Positions 8,681 through 16,540 of a DNA stretch of 36,131 nucleotides are shown here, one piece after another; position 1 is the first letter of the stretch; each line of letters starts with the position of its first letter. The notes under the pieces were generated by a model that ran no database searches, was not told the DNA's origin, and worked only from the letters and a program-made list of their open reading frames with translations. Position numbers and translations under genes: made by a program. Where the stretch lies: NCBI GenBank assembly GCA_009731375.1, contig BJOX01000303.1, positions 635,266 through 671,396 of the forward strand, read 5' to 3'. The stretch comes from Paulinella micropora. Lineage: Eukaryota > Cercozoa > Imbricatea > Euglyphida.

Positions 8681-9751
8681 ATAGGCAGACGGTGCCCTTG
8701 GTTTCTTTTCCTTCACAGGGGCAGTGGTGGCGTGGCCGCAAGTCGCACAGTTGGAAGACATCTCTAGTTTGCCTTTGTCCTTTTGGTAAATAAAGGCGAC
8801 AGAAGATTTTTTTAAATCAGTAAACTCGTTTAAAACTGTAGTGATATCAGCCAGTGGTTTGTGCCGGATCTTTTCAAATTCGTGCTCCCAGATATAACAC
8901 AATTTAAAACCAGCCGGCATCGAGTCCTTGATGAAAGCAAGGCGCAGCATCGTTTCCTTGTACAGTACGCTGTTGAGCCGCTTGAGCGTGGGCGAACGCT
9001 CGTTGTGGTTCGGGTGATCGGGCGGGTAGCCGTGCCACGCGTTGCCCATGAATTCAAACCCCACGTTGCGCTCCTCGTCGTAGCCGTCAAGACGATACTT
9101 GCGTGGGCCGGGCACCTTGAACTCGCTGCCCGTTGTCTCTTCCTCGCCACGACAAAAATGCACGTGCTGGATGTCCCAGCCTTGCTCCTCGAGTCTGTCC
9201 CAAACCTCGCATGCCACGACGGATGCACCCGCTTTGGGCCTGGGGATCAGCCCGCGCAGGAAAGCGTGGCGCGCGCAGAGCCTTTTGTGCTTGTTGCTCT
9301 CGTCTCTGAAACGCGCGTCAATCTTGTCGTCGTCTGGGCAGTCGATACATGGCCTCAGTACGGTGTGTGTGCATCTTGCCTTTGCATGCACGGCGCACAG
9401 CCTGTTAGTATGGCCGTTCTCATCCTTGTAGTTTGCCTGACGCTTGGCTTCTATAGGTCAATCAATGCACGGGTTCTGTTCCTCGTGTGTGCCCTTTGCT
9501 TTTGCATGTGTTGCGCACAGCTTGTTGGGGCGACCTTCTTCGTCCGGGTAGTTTGCATCGAGCTTGGCGCCATGGGGACAGTCGGCACACGGCTTCTGTA
9601 CGACGTGTGTGCCATTTGCCCTGGCGTGTACAGCACATAGCCTGCACTTGGCACCTGTTTCGTCCTTGTAGGCCGCTTGCTTTTTGGCACCGCCCGGACA
9701 GTCACGGCAAAGTGGCCTGGTCCTGGCCTTCTTCTTGGGTGGTTCGCTCAT
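8582..9751 (-). pseudogene. EsV-1-7-like Cys-rich repeats fused to a PD-(D/E)XK-type nuclease, with in-frame TGA
   Basis: From MSEPPKKKARTR there are four repeats of about 41 residues with the form C-x2-C-x20-C-x2-H-x12. Examples start CRDCPGGAKK, CADCPHGAKL and CIDCPDDDKI. The Cys/His spacing recalls EsV-1-7 repeats of brown algae and their viruses. In the third repeat the second Cys is replaced by an in-frame TGA (9458-9460). After the repeats comes YRLDGYDEERNVGFEFMGNA, then WHGYPPDHP and, further on, LCYIWEHEFE. This is the 'DGY...EFxGxxWHGxP...IWExE' signature of a restriction-endonuclease-like family in large DNA viruses. CATCGH and KKPRAPSAYN follow, after which coding signal is lost at about 8677. 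The last residues to 8582 look like read-through into foreign sequence. Confidence 0.6.
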
Positions 9752-9792
9752 GTCTGTTTTGTGGCAGTGTCACGGCCGCGACTATGTCTTTT

Positions 9793-9834
9793 TTTGAATC
9801 GAGAGAATTCAAATGGCCCGGCCGGGCACAAATT
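9793..9834. repeat. 42-bp direct repeat, copy 1
   Basis: Begins TTTGAATCGAGAGAATTC and ends GGCCGGGCACAAATT. It matches the copy at 10000-10041 at 37 of 42 positions. Both copies lie in the 336-bp gap between the divergent starts of the nuclease gene (9751, minus) and the F-box-like gene (10088, plus). They may be promoter, operator or origin elements. The CCGGCCGG core is self-complementary. Confidence 0.7.
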
Positions 9835-9999
9835 TTCGTGAAATTTGGTGGTTTGCATTATCACTGCAAAATTTGTCGGTTTTGCGTAAAATTTGAACCA
9901 GTTACGAAAGTGTAATTGGTTGAAAATCTCACGGGTCCAGCGCTTTGTGCCTGAATTTCCGGCAAGACCAACACTATGCGGGCCGGCCTGTGCCGCCTC

Positions 10000-10041
10000 T
10001 TTGAACCGAGACAATTTAAATGGTCCGGCCGGGCCCAAATT
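10000..10041. repeat. 42-bp direct repeat, copy 2
   Basis: Begins TTTGAACCGAGACAATTT and ends GGCCGGGCCCAAATT. Same orientation as copy 1, 207 bp away start to start. It ends 46 bp before the ATG of the + strand gene at 10088, a distance that would suit a promoter element. Confidence 0.7.
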
Positions 10042-10087
10042 CAAAAAAATCAAAAAAGTAACGGGCGCGGCCAGGGCTCACAAAAAA

Positions 10088-10726
10088 ATGACTTCGAGGA
10101 TGACAGAGGCCGAGCGACGGGTCGTGGACGCCCTGATCGACCGCAGGTTTAAGAGCCCCGCGTTCAACGACATCGCGCCGACGATACCCGAACTGCTGGC
10201 GAGCTGTGTTTCAGTGACTGCGCGCAACAGCCAGCTCGTCGTACACGAGGGCAGCGGCCAGGTCTTCTGTGTGCCCGCTCCCTTTGTGTCGTGTTCGTTC
10301 CTCGACCTGGCCGTCCTGGTGCCATCGGTGGCGCGGCAGGTCATCTACGCGATGGCAGCGGAGCACCTGGCGCTGCGGTTGCTGCACCAACATCTACCGA
10401 ACGACCTCGTCGGCCTCGTTACCGAGTTCGTGCGCCCCGTGCGCTATGAGCCCTTGCCGGCCGGCGCCTGGTCCACCGGCTGCGACCGACAGCAGCCGAG
10501 TGTGTTTTTCAATATCCAGCTGCCTTTATTAGACCTTGGAGACTTGGGCCTGGCCGAGCGGTTTTTCGAACCGTACCCTAGCGCCGGCCCGTTCGTGCCC
10601 CAGCTGGCGCAGGCCGTCGCCTCTCGGCGGCAGCGCTACTGGGCAGCTGCTGAACAAAATCTAAACGAACGCCTGAGAGCTTTTTTCGGCCAAGTAGATA
10701 ATCTTATTAAACAGTTTCTGTCTTGA
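10088..10726 (+). CDS. F-box-like protein, otherwise unknown
   Basis: 213 codons. The ATG at 10088 (MTSRMTEAERRVVDAL) is preferred over upstream codons because the upstream part translates repeat DNA. A segment near residues 101-118, HQHLPNDLVGLVTEFVRP, resembles the 'LPxDLxxxVxxxL' core of an F-box, though only that core is seen. Most of the rest is hydrophobic and helical (LLASCVSVTARN, FLDLAVLVPSVARQ), with an amphipathic C-terminus, RLRAFFGQVDNLIKQFL. A ubiquitin-ligase adaptor role is inferred and weak. It is convergent with the capsid gene, with 50 bp between the stops. Confidence 0.5.
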   Translation: MTSRMTEAERRVVDALIDRRFKSPAFNDIAPTIPELLASCVSVTARNSQLVVHEGSGQVFCVPAPFVSCSFLDLAVLVPSVARQVIYAMAAEHLALRLLHQHLPNDLVGLVTEFVRPVRYEPLPAGAWSTGCDRQQPSVFFNIQLPLLDLGDLGLAERFFEPYPSAGPFVPQLAQAVASRRQRYWAAAEQNLNERLRAFFGQVDNLIKQFLS

Positions 10727-10776
10727 GCTCGCCTTTTAATTAAAAAACGTTCTTTACCCCTCCCCTCCCTAGTGTT

Positions 10777-12555
10777 TCAGCTGTGCACCGCCGCGGCCTC
10801 CAGGCGCCAGTTGCCCTCGTGCAGGTGGCGAAAGAAGGCCGAGTAGATGCAGACGTCATACACGCCCGAGCGGAACCCGCGCTTGCCGCGCACGTATGTC
10901 TTGGGCAAGTAGTCAATGATCTGGGTGGTAGCGGTGTGGTCCTCGAACCCGATCGTGAACCGGAGCAGGTCGTCCCTGTCGCATATCAGAGGCTGGTCGT
11001 TGAGGTCCGTGAAGGTCGCGACGATGTTCCCGGTGGTGAAATCGGCAGCGCCTGCCTGGGCCAGCGAGATCCTGATGCCCATGCTCTTGAGGTACGAGTT
11101 TTTGGCCAAAAACTTGTTGATGTCAGTCCAGGTGGCAGTGGCGCTAAAGGCGTAGTGCCACTGGCTGGAGCCAACGGCCGCACCAGTATTGCCGGCGTTG
11201 CAGTCGATGTCCGCGACCATCAGGGTCACTCCCTTGTACTTGAAGGTCAAGCGGTTTGCGCTGTTGACCGTGACGGCGGCGGGTGGTGCCAGCTCCAGCG
11301 TGGTCTCGATCGGTGCGGCGGTGGTGTTGAACACGAGGCGTTCCCGTGCTCCTACGAAGTGCTTGTAGCCATCCATTTCTCCATCTAGCATGCCCCGCAG
11401 GTCGTTCGAGAATGGGATCACGTACACGTTGTTGCTGTTGGCAAAGATTTCATTGAACAGTTCGTTGGCCGTGTGCTCCCTGAAATAGCGCTCGTTGACA
11501 GGAGTTCCTTGACCAAGCTGGCTGCGCCCTTGAACATCTTCTAGGTCGATCGTCGCGGTGTCCCCGAGCGCATCACATTTCAACAGACGCCCGGTCGCTT
11601 CATCGGCGCGGTCGGGGTTGTAGGTGACGGCTCCGGCGCTGTAGCCGGTCTGGAGGCCCGAGCGGCGCAGGTACACAAACAAGGCGCCCGAGCGGTGGTT
11701 GAACTGGTCCAAATCAACCGTGACTCTGGACGACGGCTGCATCACCTTGCCGTGATCGATGAATTGCACCCAGTCCACATACTGGTGGCGCAAAGTTTTG
11801 CCGATCTTGTCCGGGTGCTTGCCCACCAGCAACCCGTTGGGCATGAGCGTGGACGAGGAGATCAGACGCAATTCCTCCAGCGTCGCGGTACAAGGGGTGG
11901 TCTGCGCAGTCTGGTCCTCGACGCAGATTGAGCCGCGTGGGTAAAATCGGATTTCGATGTCTCCCTTCAAGTGACTCAAATCAATGTCGAGTCCATTAAT
12001 GAGCAAGTGAACAATAGGAAGGTAGAACCATTGAACGTCGGTGCTGTTCCACACGTGCGAGCTCAGGCGGCCGTACTTGTTCTGGTTGAGCATGTTGTTG
12101 ATGCTTGCCAACGCCTCTTGGCTCAGGGTGTTCATCAGCAAGTGCAAGACATCGCCATAGTAACGAGCCAACTCTTGGCCGCTGAGCCTTTCGTAGAATT
12201 CAATACGCTCAAACCATTGGGTCACGGGCAGGACGCGGGAGTCGGTTGCTACGGCATTGCCGGCGGTCGTAAACTTGATCTCGAAGCGAAGGGTGGCATC
12301 CTGGATGGCTCCCGGGGAGTTGTTCTCGAGGATGAACGAGAAGTAGGCGGTGTTATCGAGCGCGGCGGTGCTGGGCTTGGGCGTCATGATGGTCTGTGTC
12401 CAGACGGGGCGAGTGGGCATCTTGACGATGTGCTTTGGGGCAACCATGACCGCGGCGCCAGTCGTTGGGTCGCGGTCATTGGCATGCACGAGCATAGCCT
12501 TCTTTCCGGGTGGGGGCATCACAGTCCCCGCATATGCTCGCTTGCCACCGAACAT
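10777..12555 (-). CDS. major capsid protein, double jelly-roll type
   Basis: 592 codons, intact, from ATG 12553-12555 to TGA 10777-10779. The first jelly roll shows TAYFSFILENN, ATLRFEIKFTTAG and VTQWFERIEFYERLSGQELA, a block typical of polinton-like and NCLDV-like capsid proteins. This is followed by YLPIVHLLINGLDIDLSHLK and GDIEIRFYPRG, the conserved end of the first barrel. The second barrel includes NRLTFKYKGVTLMVADI and GIRISLAQAG. Length and motif order fit a capsid building block of a polinton-like or small Nucleocytoviricota-like virus. It is one of the few long genes here without damage. Its neighbours on the same strand are small, probably virion proteins. Confidence 0.8.
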   Translation of the reverse strand: MFGGKRAYAGTVMPPPGKKAMLVHANDRDPTTGAAVMVAPKHIVKMPTRPVWTQTIMTPKPSTAALDNTAYFSFILENNSPGAIQDATLRFEIKFTTAGNAVATDSRVLPVTQWFERIEFYERLSGQELARYYGDVLHLLMNTLSQEALASINNMLNQNKYGRLSSHVWNSTDVQWFYLPIVHLLINGLDIDLSHLKGDIEIRFYPRGSICVEDQTAQTTPCTATLEELRLISSSTLMPNGLLVGKHPDKIGKTLRHQYVDWVQFIDHGKVMQPSSRVTVDLDQFNHRSGALFVYLRRSGLQTGYSAGAVTYNPDRADEATGRLLKCDALGDTATIDLEDVQGRSQLGQGTPVNERYFREHTANELFNEIFANSNNVYVIPFSNDLRGMLDGEMDGYKHFVGARERLVFNTTAAPIETTLELAPPAAVTVNSANRLTFKYKGVTLMVADIDCNAGNTGAAVGSSQWHYAFSATATWTDINKFLAKNSYLKSMGIRISLAQAGAADFTTGNIVATFTDLNDQPLICDRDDLLRFTIGFEDHTATTQIIDYLPKTYVRGKRGFRSGVYDVCIYSAFFRHLHEGNWRLEAAAVHS

Positions 12556-12607
12556 CGTCTTTGTGTTGGTTTGATTAATAGATAAGGCAACCAGAAAATA
12601 AATTTAT

Positions 12608-12928
12608 TTATTTTTTGCCTGACATGATCACGGCGGCCGAGATCGCGACGGCCCCGACCGCGAGCGGCACCGCCACGCCCATCACGCGCGCGGTCTTCTG
12701 TCGTTCCTCCTTGTTGTGCTGCCTGTTCTCCCGGTTCTGGTACTTGCGCCGGCCGATGCGCGCGCGGCGGTCCTCTTGTGCCTTTTTGTGATCCTTGTTC
12801 CTGTGTGCTCGGTGTGTCTCGCTATCAAAGTCATTGTGCCTGGCCTTTTTCTTGGCTGTTTCCGTTCCAGGTTCTCCCGTCTGCGCGGCCTGCTTGGCCG
12901 TCCGGCATTCACGGGCTCGCTTGGTCAT
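12608..12928 (-). CDS. small basic protein with C-terminal membrane anchor
   Basis: 107 codons from ATG 12926-12928 (MTKRARECRTAKQAAQ) to TAA 12608-12610. The first 80 residues are strongly basic (KKKARHNDF, RRARIGRRKYQNRENRQH). The last 20, VMGVAVPLAVGAVAISAAVI, form one hydrophobic helix ending GKK. The layout suggests a DNA-binding or core protein tethered to a membrane, perhaps a virion component. A TATA-like stretch lies 15-22 bp before the start. The gene follows the capsid gene's start by 52 bp on the same strand. Family not recognised. Confidence 0.55.
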   Translation of the reverse strand: MTKRARECRTAKQAAQTGEPGTETAKKKARHNDFDSETHRAHRNKDHKKAQEDRRARIGRRKYQNRENRQHNKEERQKTARVMGVAVPLAVGAVAISAAVIMSGKK

Positions 12929-12942
12929 CTTTTTCCGCGGCG

Positions 12943-12950
12943 GTATATTT
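12943..12950 (-). promoter_or_regulatory. TATA-like element before 12928 gene
   Basis: On the minus strand the sequence reads TTTAAATATACCG just upstream of the ATG at 12928. Comparable TATA-rich stretches precede other minus-strand starts: 14733-14743 before 14729, 26333-26339 before 26303, and 31412-31423 before 31322. A shared promoter is inferred from position only. Confidence 0.35.
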
Positions 12951-12981
12951 AAAAAACGTTCGTGCGCAAGATTAAAATTGT

Positions 12982-13504
12982 TTAATACGTAATGACCGCG
13001 CATATTTTTGCCAAGAGAGCAGCAATTTCGCCAAGGAAGGCCTGGTCCTGGCACAATTGTCTTTTAGCCACGAGGCGCTGCTGCAGCTGCTGGAGCTGCT
13101 GCGTGGGCGCGCGGAACTTGCAGGCGAGCTCGGCCCAGATTCCGGCCTCGGAGCGCACAAAGTCAGGCAATCGTCCGTCCTTCCAAGCAGGCACGAACCA
13201 TTTCTGCACGGCCTTAACCTGCTCAAGACCTAGGCTCTGCAGCTGCTTCAGTTCCTTGATCTCCTCGAGCCGCAACAGCCCGTACTTGTGGAGCACCATC
13301 TCCAGCGCACCGAACAGCTGCGCCAGCGCTTGTCTCTTGGTCTGCTGGGGGGAGGACATCGTCGAGCGGCACGTAGGCGTCTAGGTCGACGGCGGGTGGT
13401 TTTTTTGCTCTTCTTCTTTTCAGCAGCACTAGCAGGACCGCTAGCACAAAGACCAGAATTCCCCACACTGCTAGGGCTTCTTCCGGTGTCGCGATAGTGG
13501 TCAT
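12982..13504 (-). CDS. membrane-anchored helical protein, probably one gene split by a frameshift
   Basis: The first frame starts at ATG 13502-13504 (MTTIATPEEA). It has a transmembrane helix, VWGILVFVLAVLLVLL, and then a basic stop-transfer KRRRAKK. Coding quality then passes, at a run of six C/G (about 13347-13352), into the next frame (SSPQQTKRQALAQLFGALEM). That frame continues as an amphipathic helical domain (YGLLRLEEIKELKQLQSLGL, LQQLQQRLV) to TAA 12982-12984. Read as one gene it is about 174 residues, a type Ib membrane protein. Read as two, the genes would overlap by 137 bp, with the second starting at 13359. No family recognised; a virion membrane role is a guess. Confidence 0.5.
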
Positions 13505-13544
13505 CTTCTTAAGTGAAGGACCACAAGTTTTAATTTTTGCTCTT

Positions 13545-14013
13545 TTAGAAGCGGTAGTGGCACTCACCGGCCGGGTTTAGGTAGTTTTCGTAGGCGTATT
13601 GCGACACGACTTCTGAGAGCGCACCGAGCATAAAGAGCTGCTTGCCCGTGTCACCGGGCGCCATCCGCATGCCGCCGCCTGCTAGCAGGCCCGGCAGCAC
13701 GCTGTTGATCAGACCATCACCTACCACGTGCAGGGCCAGGGAAGGGTAATGGGCCAGCCGGCCCTCTTGCGTTGAATTGAGCACGCGGGACTGCAGCAGG
13801 TCCACGACCGTGGTCGTCGCGGCCGCGATGATTGCCATGCCTACCGACTTGCTGACGGTCACGCCGCTGAGCCCGGGCACGGCCGCAAAAGAAACGGGTG
13901 CGTCCTTTTGCACTAGTACGGCGCCGCAAAGTAGGCGAACGTCGCGGCAGAGCGCTGCGCGCGATGTTCTCCATACTGAACGTGTCGCTGACGGTCCCGG
14001 CAATCTCGTCCAT
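13545..14013 (-). CDS. hydrophobic virion-type membrane protein, frameshifted
   Basis: The start is at ATG 14011-14013 (MDEIAGTVSDTFSMENIAR). Around 13950 coding signal moves to another frame, where LCGAVLVQKDAPVSFAAV leads into hydrophobic stretches SVGMAIIAAATTTVVDLL and LINSVLPGLLAGGGM. It ends YAYENYLNPAGECHYRF at 13545. At least two membrane or buried helices are likely. It lies between other small genes on the minus strand behind the capsid gene. Family not recognised. Confidence 0.45.
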
Positions 14014-14066
14014 CTTTTTGTCCGTATTAAAAAACAGCGCTTCAGAATTTAATATTTTTTTTTTAT

Positions 14067-14729
14067 TTATTGATTTGCTGTCGGAGGGGCTGGCGTGTCT
14101 AGGTCTACCGCTGCTAGTACGACAGAGGTGTTGCGGGCGTGCGCGATGGCCGCGGTTTGCGCCGTGATCAAGGCCAGCTCGGTGACGGGGTCGAGCCTCG
14201 TCATGCCGATGCCGGCCTTGAGCTTGGCGCGCTCGAGCAAGAAAAGTCACCTCTCGTTGGCAAAGCACTCGTCAGTCATGCCGGAAATCTGGTAGCGCGT
14301 GCGGCTTGACACCAGGCGCTCGAGGCACGTCAGCCCTTGCTTCAAGGCCACGTTGGACATCTGGTCCACGGCCGAGTCGTCCTGCGCCTCTTCGGCCTCC
14401 TCCAAGATCACAGGCAAACGCGCGCGGGCCACCTTGCGCAGAGCCCGCGGCTTGCAAGGGATCCCTGCCTTTTTGAGCTTGGGCGCAATCAGCTCTGATT
14501 TGCCGTAGGCGCATAAGAGCCGGTAGGCAGGGTCGTCGCGCAAGGGCACCGCCTAGGCCTCCTCAAACCGCGGCTGCGCCAGCGGTGGTGGTTGGCGTTC
14601 TTTGGCCACGCGCTGTCTTTTCTTGGGAGGGAGCTGAGCCGGAGGAGGAGCTGTAGCCTCTTGTTCTGGTGGCAGCTCTTGTTTGCTGTCTTCCGCGGCC
14701 GGTGGCTCGAAATTAGCAAAAGGGTCCAT
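14067..14729 (-). pseudogene. helical protein interrupted by TAG and TGA in one frame
   Basis: A single 221-codon frame runs from ATG 14727-14729 (MDPFANFEPPAAED) to TAA 14067-14069. It contains TAG at 14553-14555 and TGA at 14247-14249, with coding-like sequence before, between and after. The N-terminus is Pro/Glu/Gln-rich with a basic cluster, PPKKRQRVAKERQ, that resembles a nuclear localisation signal. The middle (AYRLLCAYGKSELIAPKLKK) and the end (ITAQTAAIAHARNTSVV) are helical. Because the frame never shifts, these are nonsense codons rather than indel errors, or sites of read-through. Family not recognised. Confidence 0.5.
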
Positions 14730-14773
14730 CCCTTATATGTATACCAGTAAAGAAGAAACACAACTTTCTTTTT

Positions 14774-15361
14774 TTAGAAACCCAAGGGCTCGTTGCTGGC
14801 CCTGTTGATGCCGACCCAGCCGCGCACGTTTCCATCCTCTCACTCGAAGGCAGAGACAGAAGGGATGCGGCTCCACGGTTCGTCGCGCATTTTCGAGGCC
14901 TGGTAAACTTCGATCATTCTGGCCGCTTGCATACAACCATTCCAGTCGTTCCCGTAGCTGCGCCTGAGTTCGGTGAGCCATGGTCGCATGTTCCCAAAGT
15001 TAACGAAACCGCCGCCAGGTGCAAAGTTGAGCTCAAAACAGTTTTCGACAGTGAAATCTTTGCCATACACGTTCATGATCTCGGGCGCCGTGCCCACCAA
15101 AAGAACAGCACCCTTGTGCCATGAGGCCAGACTGTTCTTGCTCAGGCGCTGGGCAATGCCCTTCATGTTGCGTGTCGTGTCATCCAGTCGGTCCTCGGGG
15201 ATCCAGTTGAGCGCAGAGTAGATGATGGAGGAAGTGTCCAGGGCATCTGTCTTGACCACGGGGTCGGTCTGCGTACCGTGCTCCACTGCATCGTTGAGGT
15301 GCGCGGCCGACTTCTCGTCAGTGGTAGTCGCCAGGCGCACAGGTCTTCGTTGTGGGGCGGC
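14774..15361 (-). pseudogene. unknown conserved-looking protein with in-frame TGA, start unclear
   Basis: The coding frame holds TTTDEKSAAHLNDAVEHGTQ, LNWIPEDRLDDTTRNMKGIA, WHKGAVLLVGTAPEIMNVYG and FELNFAPGGGFVNFGNMRPW, a mixed alpha/beta globular pattern. A TGA at 14840-14842 is followed in the same frame by EDGNVRGWVGINRASNEPLG and TAA at 14774-14776, so the C-terminus is cut. No ATG opens the frame. The frame is open up to 15454, but it crosses the leader and the neighbouring gene there, so the true start is lost, shifted or non-AUG. The tail 'RGWVGINRAS..PLG' looks structured. Family not recognised. Confidence 0.4.
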
Positions 15362-15423
15362 AATTGTTCTTCCGTTTTTGTTTAAAAAGGGCCACCAGAG
15401 AATCAAAAAAAATTTATTTGGTT

Positions 15424-15687
15424 TTACCTGGCGCCGTTCAGGGCCGCTTCGCACTGCCTGGCCTGCTCGGGCGAGATTTTCAACAGGATCTGTGCGTCCT
15501 GCACCTTGGGCGGCGGGAAGATCTTTTCGAGCGGTGCCTCCTCAACCGTGTTGTGCAGTGCCTCGAGCACTTTCTGTTCGGCCTGTGCCTCTTTCTGCCA
15601 CTTGCGGCCGGCCTGCCTCAGTTCCTTTTCGTTCAGTTTGCCTAGCGCTAGCGCGAGCTGCGGGTTGAAGCTCTGCAAGTGGTGCAT
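15424..15687 (-). CDS. small helical protein, unknown
   Basis: 87 codons, intact. MHHLQSFNPQLALALGKLNE is followed by a charged helix, KELRQAGRKWQKEAQAEQKV. After a PPP turn it ends in another helix, ISPEQARQCEAALNGAR. Coiled-coil or helical-bundle character is likely. It lies in the run of small minus-strand genes between the giant protein and the capsid gene. A poly-A/T stretch separates it from 15732. Family not recognised. Confidence 0.5.
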   Translation of the reverse strand: MHHLQSFNPQLALALGKLNEKELRQAGRKWQKEAQAEQKVLEALHNTVEEAPLEKIFPPPKVQDAQILLKISPEQARQCEAALNGAR

Positions 15688-15731
15688 CTAGGCTTTTTTA
15701 ATGATAAACTTACAACAACAAAAAAAAAGAA

Positions 15732-16540
15732 TCACTTATTCTTCCGCTTCTTATTCGGCGCACTACTCGTTTCTGCCATATCCTTTCTCTTGCTGTTTAG
15801 CTTCACTAGCTTGATGACCAGCTTGGACAAAACCTTGTGCCATTCCTTCATCAGCTTTTTGCCCCTCCCAACCTCTGCCTGGATGCGCTCGGAGGCCTGG
15901 TCGATCATTTCGTGCAGCGTGCGCGATTTCTCGGTTGGGCCCACGGGTCCCTGGCTCCGCGTCTTGCGCTCCAGCAGCTCCTCGAACAGCGGGATAGAGG
16001 GCTCCTCGTTGAGGCTGGCGACGAGCTTCTGGTCGTGCCACTCGTCGGTGCCGTACGCCAGTGCCATTCGGACTACCTTGAGCCGCTCTTCAAAGGTGAG
16101 CTTCTGGCTGGTGAGAATTTGCACGTCCTTCTCGGGCAGCTCTCCTAGCTGGTCCGGAAAGATCTTGTAGTCCATGTCCGTCTCCTTGCCCTTGGCCGTG
16201 GCGGTCAGCACCAAGTTGGCCAAGTACCTGACGGCCAGGTTGTCCTTGTACTTTTGCCTGTTCTCCTGATCCTGGAGGATGCTCTCGATAACCTGCTTGG
16301 TCCCCTCGCGCAAGAAGGCCTTGGCCTCCTCGGGCTTGCCCGGACCTTGTCAAGCAGCTCTCTGTCGTTCACGCCCATGCCCCGCTTGCGCATAGCCTCC
16401 AGGATGCCCACGCGCAGCATGTTCAGGCTCTCCCTCTCTTGGCCTTTGGGCAGAGTTTTCCCGTTCATGGCGTAATACAAGAGCTCCTGCTCAGCTTGCT
16501 TGGTGTCCAGCTCCCTGTCACTGGCTGATTCCATGTCCAT
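15732..16540 (-). CDS. helical protein with basic tail, frameshifted near 16345
   Basis: Starts MDMESASDRELDTKQAEQEL at 16540. At about 16340-16350, after NDRELLDKV, coding passes to the frame that reads EGTKQVIESILQDQENRQKY and goes on to TAA at 15732-15734. It is helical throughout and ends in a Lys-rich cluster (SAPNKKRKNK). The start overlaps the last 23 bp of the giant coiled-coil gene in another frame. The frame is also open and coding-like upstream of this ATG (IPKAPTITTYFKDAAP), so it may be the C-terminal part of the giant gene joined by one more slip. Family not recognised. Confidence 0.45.

Noticed and set aside
10783-12585. Several + strand frames of 60-200 codons inside the capsid gene
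   Set aside because: They are antisense shadows of the intact 592-codon capsid frame and show no motif.
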